A stretch of DNA of 5,962 nt from Acidobacteriota bacterium (GCA_021827255.1 JAKAWO010000197.1:1-5962); one strand, 5' to 3'. Positions 1-5,934 are shown, counted from the first letter of the stretch. Numbers and translations are program-made. Notes: generated by a model from the sequence alone, not told the origin.

Positions 1-273
1 CGATCTCAGCTACCTCAGTCGATTAGCCATTTCATTACCCGTCTGGTTATTCCCTTCCCTGACCGGGAAGCCGCCGCTATCGTGATGCAGACTCCAATAG
101 ACAAGCCAGATCCTCTCAAGTCCGCTATCCTCCTGGACATCGACGTCTTCAAAGAGGTCAACCTCGCGCCGGACGACGCCAAAGTGGACGACATTTTTGC
201 TATACTAAGGGAGATTAAGAACAGGGTCTTTTTTAGCAGCATTACGGAACCGACAAAGGGGCTCTTCCGATGA
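1..273 (+). CDS. C-terminal part of a TIGR04255-like family protein (5' end outside window)
   Basis: The frame is open from base 1 to a TGA at 271-273, giving 90 residues with no start required inside the window; the ATG near base 85 is therefore probably internal. The visible part reads as the end of a TIGR04255 family protein (sporadically distributed, about 250 residues, function unknown): an FITRLVIPFPD segment (about residues 11-21), the hydrophobic LLDIDVF strand (44-50), then an acidic helix and IKNRVFFSSITEPTKGLF (72-89), which matches my memory of the family's typical 'LKN-IFF-SITE-LF' ending. About two thirds of the protein would be missing to the left. Its stop overlaps the next start as ATGA (270-273), implying translational coupling and an operon. 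Base composition looks less GC-rich than in gyrA, in keeping with an accessory gene. Family call is from recalled motifs, not a search. Confidence 0.72.
   Translation, partial: RSQLPQSISHFITRLVIPFPDREAAAIVMQTPIDKPDPLKSAILLDIDVFKEVNLAPDDAKVDDIFAILREIKNRVFFSSITEPTKGLFR
198..206 (+). promoter_or_regulatory. possible extended -10 promoter inside the first gene
   Basis: TGCTATACT is an extended -10 element (TG, one base, TATACT with five of six consensus bases). No good -35 box sits 16-18 nt upstream. Initiation near base 213 would give about 57 nt of leader before the second gene's ATG at 270, so the second and third genes could be expressed separately. The bases also encode protein, so chance is a real alternative. 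Confidence 0.22.
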
Positions 274-767
274 GCACGACAGTTGCGGTCGCCAAGTTTG
301 ACCTCAGTGCGTTCCGGGTCTCTAGAGGCGTCAGCCCGGAATCCGAAAAGGTAAGGGAGCTCGAGCTCGAGTACAAGGCCGACCGGCAGAGGCCGGTCTC
401 ATTTGCCTGGAGGGATTTGCTGCTCGGGGAAATCAGAGACATCATCGAGACTTGCTCGAACCACGGCTGGGACGGCTATGACGCTAGCCCTATCTCATCC
501 GACTCCGCCGGAAGCGCAGTCAAACTCATCCAAAATCTTCCGGAGGGGTTCCAGACGCCCGTTGTTGTGCCGGAGCCTGATGGTGATATCGCCTTGGAAT
601 GGCAGTCAAAGGGGAACCGGATCTTCTCCTTGAGCGTCACAGGCCGAACGCTTGTGTACGCGGGAAGATTCGGAGGAGCATCCAGGCAGCATGGTGAGGA
701 GTCTTTCTTTGGAGTCATACCTCGCACAATTCTGGAAGTTCTGGCTGAGCATTTTCCTGCGGCTTGA
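270..767 (+). CDS. hypothetical protein with WDGYDA motif, second gene of the cassette
   Basis: A 165-residue protein of unknown function. The ATG overlaps the preceding stop as ATGA and has an AAGGGG ribosome binding site 8 nt upstream (256-261), which fixes the start. Visible features are a charged N-terminal third with an ELELEY repeat (residues 30-35), a helix leading into HGWDGYDASPIS (65-76), an alpha-helical SAVKLIQNLP segment, PEPDGDIALEW (101-111), a beta-rich SLSVTGRTLVYAGRF segment (120-134) and a C-terminal IPRTILEVLAEHF helix. The combination 'WDGY-A followed by P-PDG-I-LEW' is one I recall from uncharacterised proteins encoded beside TIGR04255 genes. There is no signal peptide or membrane segment, so it is probably cytoplasmic. 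A role as a partner of the flanking proteins is inferred from overlap only; I see no catalytic motif. Confidence 0.8.
   Translation: MSTTVAVAKFDLSAFRVSRGVSPESEKVRELELEYKADRQRPVSFAWRDLLLGEIRDIIETCSNHGWDGYDASPISSDSAGSAVKLIQNLPEGFQTPVVVPEPDGDIALEWQSKGNRIFSLSVTGRTLVYAGRFGGASRQHGEESFFGVIPRTILEVLAEHFPAA
381..398 (+). repeat. 7-bp perfect inverted repeat inside the second gene
   Basis: GACCGGC at 381-387 is followed by the loop AGAG and its exact complement GCCGGTC at 392-398. It lies inside coding sequence and has no following T run, so it is not an intrinsic terminator. It may be incidental in GC-rich coding DNA. Confidence 0.35.
696..701 (+). promoter_or_regulatory. ribosome binding site favouring a TTG start for the third gene
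   Basis: GAGGAG lies 7 nt before an in-frame TTG at 709. The upstream ATG at 691 has only a GGAGGA 13 nt away (672-677), which is too distant, so this site is the best sequence argument for a start in this gene. It sits inside the coding region of the second gene. Confidence 0.45.
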
Positions 768-1170
768 TTGGGTATCAAGGACCGTCACACCGGATGAGCG
801 CCTGTGCCGCTTCAGTTTCGAGAAGAGGTACATGAGGGGCTCTATATCCCCGGCAGCGTTCATGCCCCCCAAGACCGGGGGGACGCCAGTTTACCGAACC
901 TCCGGCTGCACTGAAAAACGAGTTTGGCTGTTGGGCTTCCTGTACGTCGAGCGCAAGCGCAGAGACAGCGCCAAGATTCTTGGCCGCGCGGACATCAGCG
1001 CCGACGCCGCGCTTCGGGAAGAGCTCAAAATTCGCCCTCGTCTATCGCCCCATCCTCGCCATGCCGAACTGACGAACTGGCCCGACGACAAGCCCCCGCA
1101 AAAAGACAAGGCAGTAGCCCTAGCACAGGCCACCTCAATTTACATTCGACCCCCGTCGGACCGCCTTTAG
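709..1170 (+). CDS. hypothetical protein with VYRTSG and PHPRHAELTNWPDDK motifs, third gene of the cassette
   Basis: The frame ends at TAG 1168-1170. With the TTG start the product is 153 residues. The family-like part begins at LDWVSRTVTPDE (about residues 19-30), then FMPP (51-54), VYRTSG (61-66), a helix with VWLLGFLYV, GRAD (92-95), PHPRHAELTNWPDDK (114-128) and a final ALAQATSIYIRPP. I recall similar small uncharacterised proteins with 'VYRTSGL' and 'PHPRHANI-WP--K' motifs encoded after WDGY proteins, but no function. The start is uncertain: TTG 709 has a good ribosome binding site but overlaps the second gene by 59 nt, and residues 2-18 may merely be its alternate-frame shadow. ATG 691, ATG 652 and CTG 757 (which begins at the conserved part) are alternatives. 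It is probably cytoplasmic and coupled to its upstream partners. It stops only 12 nt before gyrA. Confidence 0.7.
   Translation: MESYLAQFWKFWLSIFLRLDWVSRTVTPDERLCRFSFEKRYMRGSISPAAFMPPKTGGTPVYRTSGCTEKRVWLLGFLYVERKRRDSAKILGRADISADAALREELKIRPRLSPHPRHAELTNWPDDKPPQKDKAVALAQATSIYIRPPSDRL
865..882 (+). repeat. C6/G6 inverted repeat in the third gene
   Basis: Six C (865-870), the spacer AAGACC, then six G (877-882) form a 6-bp all-GC stem. It encodes the PPKTGG region. No T run follows, so it is not a terminator. Both homopolymers are places where slippage or sequencing error could shift the frame, although the frame appears intact here. Confidence 0.4.
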
Positions 1171-1175
1171 AGGAA
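1169..1175 (+). promoter_or_regulatory. gyrA ribosome binding site overlapping the upstream stop codon
   Basis: AGAGGAA ends 7 nt before the gyrA ATG and shares bases with the TAG stop (1168-1170) of the third cassette gene. Ribosomes finishing that gene therefore stop on the gyrA binding site, which would allow reinitiation. I found no convincing -35/-10 pair just upstream, so the gyrA promoter may lie inside the cassette or before it. Confidence 0.7.
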
Positions 1176-1182
1176 CCCATCA

Positions 1183-3714
1183 ATGGCTGATCAGGAAATC
1201 ACACGACCGCCGGGCGAGCCGCCGCCGCAGCCGCCGCGCGAGCTTCCCCGCAACATCGAAGACGAGATGCGGACGTCGTATCTTGACTACGCGATGTCGG
1301 TCATCATCGGGCGGGCGCTGCCCGACGTGCGCGACGGCTTAAAGCCGGTTCATCGGCGGATTTTGTACGCCATGTACGAGCTGGGCCTGACCAGCGGCAA
1401 GCCCTATCGCAAGTGCGCGAAGATTGCGGGCGAAGTTTTGGGGAAATACCATCCGCACGGCGATGCTGCGGTGTATGACGCGCTGGTGCGCATGGCGCAA
1501 GGCTTCAACATGCGCTATCCGCTAATTGATGGGCAGGGGAATTTCGGCTCGGTGGACGGCGATCCGCCGGCGGCCATGCGCTACACGGAAGCGCGGCTGT
1601 CGCGCCTGGCGGAACAGATGCTGGCCGACATCGAGAAAGAGACGGTGGAATTCGTCCCGAATTTCGACGAGAGCCTGGAAGAGCCGACGGTTCTGCCGTC
1701 CAAAACCCCCAACCTGCTGGTCAACGGCTCGGACGGCATCGCGGTCGGCATGGCGACCAAGGTTCCTCCGCACAATTTGACGGAAATTATCAACGCCACG
1801 ATTCTGCTGATTCAGAAGCCTGCGGCAACGCTCCAAGAAGTGCTGGAGCTGGTCCCCGGACCGGACTTCCCCACAGGCGGCTACATCTATGGGCGAAGCG
1901 GCATTCAGGCGGCGTACGCGACCGGCCGCGGGCAGTTCACGATGCGGGCCAAGGCGGCCATCGAGCGGCCGACCAAAGAAAAACAACAGATCGTCATCTC
2001 GGAAATTCCCTACCAGATCAACAAATCCAAAGTCATCGAGCGCATCGCGGAACTGGTTCAAGACAAAAAGATCGAGGGCATTTCTGACATCCGCGACGAA
2101 AGCGACCGCGACGGCATGCGGATTGTCGTTGAGATCAAACGCGGCGAGCCGCCGGAAGTCCTCCTCAACAATCTCTACAAGTTCACGCAGCTTCAGGAAA
2201 CTTTCGGCATGATTATGCTGGCGATCGTGAACGGCCAGCCGCGCACGCTCTCGCTCGTCGAGGCCATCCAGCTTTTTATCGAGCACCGGGTCAACGTGGT
2301 GCGGCGGCGCACCGAATACGATCTGCGCAAAGCCCGCGAGCGGGCTCACATTCTGGACGGTTTCCTGAAGGCCCTGCAGAACCTTGACGCCATCATCAAG
2401 CTGATTCGCGCCGCTCGAACTCCGGCCGAGGCCAAAGGCGGATTAATAACGCGCTTCGAGTTTACCGACCGCCAGGCGCAGGCCATCCTCGAGCTGCAGT
2501 TGCAACGGCTGACGGCGCTCGAACGCGAAAAGATTCAAGAAGAGGCCGACGCGCTGAAAAGGAGGATCGCCGAATACGAAGAGATTCTGGCAAGCGAGAA
2601 AGCGCTGAAAAAAGTTGTTGTGGACGAGCTGAAAGAAATCCAGAAAGACTACGGCGATGCGCGTCGCACCGAAATTATCGAGGAGCAGGCGGAGATCAAG
2701 CTCGAAGACCTGATCCGGGATGAGGACGTGGTGATCACGGTTTCCCACTCCGGCTACTTGAAGCGCACGCCGCTTTCGACCTACCGGCAGCAAGGGCGCG
2801 GCGGCAAGGGGCGCCTCGGGATGAAGACCCGCGAGGAAGATTTTGTCGAGCACCTGTTCATTGCCTCCACGCACAGCTACATCCTGGTTTTCACCAACGC
2901 CGGGCGCGTCCACTGGCTCAAGGTGTATGAGATTCCGGACGTGGGCGCCGCCGGCCGCGGCAAAAACATCGTGAACCTGGTCAATCTGGCGAAGGAGGAG
3001 AAAGTCGCCTCGCTGGTGGCGGTGCGCGAATTGCCGGAAGAAACCAAAGAGGTGACGGCGGACGGCCAGAGCTACGCGGCGGAGGGTTACGTCACGCTGG
3101 TCACCCGCAAGGGGACCATCAAAAAGACCCGCTTGGCCGAATTCTCCAACCCCATGTCGCGCGGCATCCTTGCCATGGGGATCGAGGAGGGGGACGAGCT
3201 GATTGCCGGCAAGCTGACGAGCGGCCGCGGCACCATTTTTCTTGCCACACACGAAGGCATGGCCATTCGTTTCCCGGAGAGTGATGTGCGCGACATGGGC
3301 CGGCCGGCCTACGGAGTCCGCGGCATGGACCTCGAAGAAGGCGACTACGTGGTGGGCATGGAAGTGGTGGGCGAAAAGGAATTGATCCTTTCGGTCACCG
3401 AAAAAGGTTACGGCAAACGCACCGCCATCACGGCCTACCGCCTTCAGTCACGAGGCGGCAAAGGCGTCATCAACGTGAAGACCGTTGAGCGCAACGGCAA
3501 GGTGGTGGGCGCGCTCAGCGTCACAGAAGATGCCGAAGTCATCATCATCTCTCAGCAAGGCAAGATCACTCGACTCGACGCGAGCCGCATTCGCGAGTCC
3601 GGGCGCTCTGCGCAGGGCGTGCGGCTGATTGCGCTCGAAGAGGGCGACCAGGTCGCCGCCGCCAGCCTCGTCCGCAGCGAGACCAACGGCGACGGAGAGA
3701 ATCTCATCTCGTAA
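1183..3714 (+). CDS. gyrA: DNA gyrase subunit A
   Basis: Cytoplasmic type IIA topoisomerase subunit that, with GyrB, cuts and rejoins both DNA strands to introduce negative supercoils. At 843 residues it is full length for the family. After a proline-rich start (residues 9-23) comes the breakage-reunion domain, beginning IEDEMRTSYLDYAMSVIIGRALPDVRDGLKPVHRR (about 25-59), with the quinolone-determining region GKYHPHGDAAVYDALVRMAQ (87-106) and active-site Tyr134 in AMRYTE, preceded by Arg133. A coiled-coil segment with an AILELQLQRLTALE hinge follows (about 425-495). The C-terminal beta-pinwheel starts near 505 and carries the GyrA box QQGRGGKG (536-543), which separates it from ParC; a related QSRGGKG lies at 755-761. 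There is no acidic tail, unlike E. coli. The ATG at 1183 has AGAGGAA 7 nt upstream. Position 95, equivalent to E. coli Ser83, is Ala; Asp99, equivalent to Asp87, is kept. Confidence 0.98.
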   Translation: MADQEITRPPGEPPPQPPRELPRNIEDEMRTSYLDYAMSVIIGRALPDVRDGLKPVHRRILYAMYELGLTSGKPYRKCAKIAGEVLGKYHPHGDAAVYDALVRMAQGFNMRYPLIDGQGNFGSVDGDPPAAMRYTEARLSRLAEQMLADIEKETVEFVPNFDESLEEPTVLPSKTPNLLVNGSDGIAVGMATKVPPHNLTEIINATILLIQKPAATLQEVLELVPGPDFPTGGYIYGRSGIQAAYATGRGQFTMRAKAAIERPTKEKQQIVISEIPYQINKSKVIERIAELVQDKKIEGISDIRDESDRDGMRIVVEIKRGEPPEVLLNNLYKFTQLQETFGMIMLAIVNGQPRTLSLVEAIQLFIEHRVNVVRRRTEYDLRKARERAHILDGFLKALQNLDAIIKLIRAARTPAEAKGGLITRFEFTDRQAQAILELQLQRLTALEREKIQEEADALKRRIAEYEEILASEKALKKVVVDELKEIQKDYGDARRTEIIEEQAEIKLEDLIRDEDVVITVSHSGYLKRTPLSTYRQQGRGGKGRLGMKTREEDFVEHLFIASTHSYILVFTNAGRVHWLKVYEIPDVGAAGRGKNIVNLVNLAKEEKVASLVAVRELPEETKEVTADGQSYAAEGYVTLVTRKGTIKKTRLAEFSNPMSRGILAMGIEEGDELIAGKLTSGRGTIFLATHEGMAIRFPESDVRDMGRPAYGVRGMDLEEGDYVVGMEVVGEKELILSVTEKGYGKRTAITAYRLQSRGGKGVINVKTVERNGKVVGALSVTEDAEVIIISQQGKITRLDASRIRESGRSAQGVRLIALEEGDQVAAASLVRSETNGDGENLIS

Positions 3715-3807
3715 TCCCCACGGCTTCCACCCTGTGGCAGCGCTTCTGGCCGGCCCTCCTGTGAGCGGCATCGTTTCTAACCGAATTCCACCCAGGAGAT
3801 AAAGCCC

Positions 3808-4869
3808 ATGCTCATTCTTGTTAACTCTTGGCAAGGCTGGCTGGCTTCAGCCGCCCTGATCGGCGGCGCGGTTTTCCTCGGCCTGATCGTCCAAGCGGCG
3901 GTGTACGCCGCCTTAGGGAGGATCACTCAGCGAACCGGAAATCGGCTGGGCCAAGTGTTCGTGCGCCGCACGTTCGGTCCGGCCAGGCTGATCTTGCCGT
4001 TGCTGGCTGTTCTGGCAGCAGTTCCGGCAGCCCCCATTTCCACGAAGCTTGAGCACTTTTTGCGTCACGGCGCCGTTCTCGCCCTGATGGGCGCCTGCGC
4101 CTGGTGGGCGATCCGCTTCTTGGACCTCGTGGAGACCTTGATCACCATAAAGTACCGGACCGACGTCACTGACAACCTGCGCGCGCGCAAAATTCAGACC
4201 CAGATGCAGGTGCTGAGGCGGATCGTCGTCGCGGGCATTGTGGTGCTGGCCGCGGCGGCGATGCTGATGACCTTCCCGTCCATTCGCCAGATTGGATTGA
4301 GCCTGTTTGCCTCGGCGGGCCTGGCAGGGCTGGTTGTGGCGATGGCGGCGCGGCCGGCGCTTTCCAACTGGATTGCCGGCTTGCAGATCGCCTTGACGGA
4401 GCCCATTCGAATGGATGACGTGGTGATCGTGGAGGGCGAGTGGGGATGGATTGAAGAAATCACCACGACTTACGTCGTGGTCCGCATCTGGGACTTGCGG
4501 CGGCTGGTCGTGCCACTCTCCTACTTCATGGAAAAGCCCTTTCAGAACTGGACACGGCACAGTGCCGACCTGATCGGCTCCGTCTTCCTCTACACGGATT
4601 ACGGCGTGCCGGTTGAGGAAATTCGCCAAGAACTGCAGAAGATCCTTCAATCGTCGCCGCTTTGGGATGGCAAGGTTTGGAACCTTCAGGTGACCGACGC
4701 TACGGAGCGCACCTTGCAGCTTCGGGCTCTGGTGAGCGCGTGCGACTCAAGCCGGACTTGGGACCTGCGCTGCTACGTGCGAGAGAAGTTGATCGAATTC
4801 TTGCAGCGCCGCTATCCGAAGAGCCTGCCTCGCTCGCGCGCCGAGATCGAGATGCAGCCTGCATCCTGA
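3808..4869 (+). CDS. MscS-family mechanosensitive ion channel
   Basis: Inner-membrane channel that would open under membrane tension and release solutes during hypo-osmotic shock. The 353-residue protein has about five hydrophobic segments (roughly 10-35, 59-77, 86-110, 137-156 and the pore helix 163-183), more than the three of E. coli MscS. The pore-to-beta-domain stretch is diagnostic: GLAGLVVAMAARPALSN (171-187), then IAGLQIALTEPIRMDDVVIV, GEWGWIEEITTTYVVVR (210-226), RRLVVPLSYF and the closing FQNWTR (245-250). The rest is the cytoplasmic alpha/beta domain with EEIRQELQKIL and a C-terminal YVREKLIEFLQRRYP helix. The ATG has AGGAG 9 nt upstream (3794-3798). It lies 93 nt after gyrA with no clear terminator between, so read-through is likely. 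Pro183 replaces the hinge Gly113 of E. coli MscS in my alignment. Substrate and gating threshold cannot be read from sequence. Confidence 0.93.
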   Translation: MLILVNSWQGWLASAALIGGAVFLGLIVQAAVYAALGRITQRTGNRLGQVFVRRTFGPARLILPLLAVLAAVPAAPISTKLEHFLRHGAVLALMGACAWWAIRFLDLVETLITIKYRTDVTDNLRARKIQTQMQVLRRIVVAGIVVLAAAAMLMTFPSIRQIGLSLFASAGLAGLVVAMAARPALSNWIAGLQIALTEPIRMDDVVIVEGEWGWIEEITTTYVVVRIWDLRRLVVPLSYFMEKPFQNWTRHSADLIGSVFLYTDYGVPVEEIRQELQKILQSSPLWDGKVWNLQVTDATERTLQLRALVSACDSSRTWDLRCYVREKLIEFLQRRYPKSLPRSRAEIEMQPAS

Positions 4870-5032
4870 TCGCAACACGCTCACCAGCAGGACCGAACCC
4901 ATTGGGTGCGCGACATAGGAGTTGGAATTACGCGGCCATATCGGCGCGGCGGTTGGCTCGGCCCCCCCACCAAGGCAGCGGTCTCTCGCTTTCTCTTCCG
5001 ACTCAAGCACTTCAGTTCCGCAGGAGGATACG

Positions 5033-5101
5033 GTGTACCAGGGCTATTCCAAACTGGGCTCCTGCGGCTTTGACAAGCGGCGGCGGATTCGTGTAGCGTG
5101 A
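5033..5101 (+). CDS. candidate 22-residue small ORF or leader peptide before the lipoprotein gene
   Basis: A GTG at 5033 has a near-ideal AGGAGG (5022-5027) 5 nt upstream and opens 22 codons ending at TGA 5099-5101. The product would be MYQGYSKLGSCGF followed by DKRRRIRVA: one Cys, and a strongly basic end. The stop overlaps a GTG (5098) in the lipoprotein frame as GTGA, and lies just before the lipoprotein's own binding site, so translation of this ORF could couple to the lipoprotein. I recognise no family. The ribosome binding site is the only positive evidence; a chance ORF in the 246-nt spacer after the channel gene is quite possible. Confidence 0.35.
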   Translation: MYQGYSKLGSCGFDKRRRIRVA

Positions 5102-5105
5102 GCGT

Positions 5106-5110
5106 GGAGG
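5106..5110 (+). promoter_or_regulatory. ribosome binding site choosing the lipoprotein start
   Basis: GGAGG lies 5 nt before the GTG at 5116. The earlier in-frame GTG codons (5098, 5104) have no such site at proper distance, so this supports 5116 as the start. Confidence 0.6.
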
Positions 5111-5115
5111 CTGAT

Positions 5116-5520
5116 GTGCGGCTGGTGATAGCCTTTGTGGCGATTTCTCTCATCCCGCTGCCGGCTTGCAACCGATTCCAGAGATCGTCTTCACGGGAGG
5201 CGATCCGGCAGGCCATTGAAGCTCACCTCCGCCAGGACCAGCATCTGTCACTGCAAAATTTCACCACTGAAATCGCCAGCGTTAAGTTCAAAGGGGACGC
5301 CGCAGAAGCCTTGGTGCGCTACCGGAGCAAGCAATCTCCTTCAATCGTGGTGCAGGTTCGGTACGAGCTCAGGCGGAGCGGCGATCATTGGCAAGTGACC
5401 TCCAGCGCACCGGCCGGCGGTCAAGGAATGGGGATGCACGGCGCGGTCAGCGGGGGAGCGGCGGCCTCCGCGCCAGCCTCGCCGCCGCCCGGCCAGCTTC
5501 GACCTGAAGCCAGCCACTGA
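5116..5520 (+). CDS. small putative lipoprotein of unknown function
   Basis: From GTG 5116 the product is 134 residues and begins MRLVIAFVAISLIPLPAC, a compact signal peptide with one Arg, a hydrophobic core and an LPAC lipobox (Cys18), so it is probably lipidated and exported. A start at 5098 would add MSVEAD, an acidic and less signal-like front, but would give a GTGA overlap with the small ORF before it. The mature part has a helix SREAIRQAIEAHL, then a beta-rich region (FTTEIASVKFKGDAAEALVRY, VVQVRYELRRSGDHWQVTSS), a layout that suggests an NTF2-like or DUF4878-like fold; this is inference. The tail is low-complexity, rich in Gly, Met, Ala and Pro. No catalytic motif is visible. Its stop is 30 nt before the anti-sigma-like gene, in the same frame, so the two are probably one transcription unit. 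Confidence 0.75.
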   Translation: MRLVIAFVAISLIPLPACNRFQRSSSREAIRQAIEAHLRQDQHLSLQNFTTEIASVKFKGDAAEALVRYRSKQSPSIVVQVRYELRRSGDHWQVTSSAPAGGQGMGMHGAVSGGAAASAPASPPPGQLRPEASH

Positions 5521-5550
5521 AGAACCACGAGGGCCCAGCGGGCAGCATCA

Positions 5551-5931
5551 ATGACACGGCAGGATTCGAGAGGGAAAAACGCAACCCCGCGGGGCGCCCG
5601 CAAAGTTCGGAGGGAGGCTTGCAAGAAAATATTTGCGAAACTGTCCGAATTTTTGGACGGTGAATTACCCGCGCGCGACTGTCAAGAACTCGAGCGCCAC
5701 TTGGCGGGTTGCGGTCCCTGTCTGGCCTACCTCGAAACCTTGCGGATTACCGCCGTGGCTTGTCGCCGTTACGGCGAGCATGAGTCGTTTACCCCGCCAA
5801 GGGAGCTGGTGTCAAGGCTCCAAGCCTTGCTTCTCCCTCGCGCATCGCGAGGGCGAGCGACCCACGTGGCGCCTCTACGCCGCGAGAAGTCCCGGCGACG
5901 CGACGTTGACGCGGGTTGGCCGGAGCATTAG
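5551..5931 (+). CDS. zinc-finger anti-sigma factor-like protein
   Basis: A 126-residue protein with a zf-HC2/ZAS-type fold: Cys24, then FLDGELPARDCQELERHLAGCGPC with His50, Cys54 and Cys57 in the HxxxCxxC pattern, 26 residues after Cys24. Such domains bind ECF sigma factors, often in a zinc- and redox-dependent way. The following helix and PPRELVSRLQALL fit the same family. There is no membrane segment, so it should be cytoplasmic and would act as a soluble regulator. The last 30 residues are Arg-rich and poorly structured. ATG 5551 is the only usual start in frame after the lipoprotein stop (5518-5520), though its ribosome binding site is weak. No sigma factor is seen; the partner may lie downstream or elsewhere. 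The gene's 3' end holds a perfect hairpin and a promoter-like sequence. Confidence 0.8.
   Translation: MTRQDSRGKNATPRGARKVRREACKKIFAKLSEFLDGELPARDCQELERHLAGCGPCLAYLETLRITAVACRRYGEHESFTPPRELVSRLQALLLPRASRGRATHVAPLRREKSRRRDVDAGWPEH
5835..5853 (+). repeat. 8-bp perfect hairpin near the 3' end of the anti-sigma-like gene
   Basis: CCCTCGCG (5835-5842), loop CAT, then the exact complement CGCGAGGG (5846-5853). It lies within coding sequence (LPRASRG region) without a T run, so it is not a simple terminator. It could be a REP-like element, an RNA stability element or a protein site, or chance. Confidence 0.5.
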
Positions 5932-5934
5932 AAT
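5906..5934 (+). promoter_or_regulatory. sigma-70-type promoter pointing out of the window
   Basis: TTGACG (5906-5911, five of six -35 bases) and TAGAAT (5929-5934, five of six -10 bases) are separated by exactly 17 nt. Initiation would be near 5941, with the transcript running past the right edge. The -10 includes the TAG stop of the anti-sigma-like gene, so the next gene probably has its own promoter. Confidence 0.55.

Noticed and set aside
355..372. GAGCTC repeat in the second gene
   Set aside because: It is a short 6-bp repeat of about 2.5 copies that simply encodes ELELE; no sign of a functional repeat.
924..1190. 88-residue + strand ORF overlapping the start of gyrA
   Set aside because: It is an alternate frame of the third cassette gene, rich in Arg, Gln and Ser, and lacks recognisable motifs; the other frame carries the conserved motifs.
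1522..2349. Long minus strand ORF (275 residues) antisense to gyrA
   Set aside because: Its composition mirrors the gyrA codons (rich in Arg, Asp, Leu, Phe, Val) and long antisense ORFs are common opposite GC-rich genes; no motif supports it. The same holds for the minus strand ORFs at 2443-3252 and 3913-4650.
3715..3807. Terminator between gyrA and the channel gene
   Set aside because: Only short 4-bp stems (such as CCAC-CCT-GTGG) and a GGCCGGCC palindrome are present, with no T run after them.
4905..4917. ACCC-ATT-GGGT hairpin after the channel gene as a terminator
   Set aside because: The stem is only 4 bp and no T run follows.
4662..5096. 144-residue + strand ORF running from the channel gene into the spacer
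   Set aside because: It mostly overlaps the clear MscS-family gene in another frame, is Arg/Ala-rich as expected from GC-rich shadow frames, and shows no family-like motif.
5070..5099. TTGACA with TAGCGT as a promoter for the lipoprotein gene
   Set aside because: The -35 is perfect, but the best -10 matches only three of six bases with an 18-nt gap, and the transcript start would fall on the ribosome binding site.
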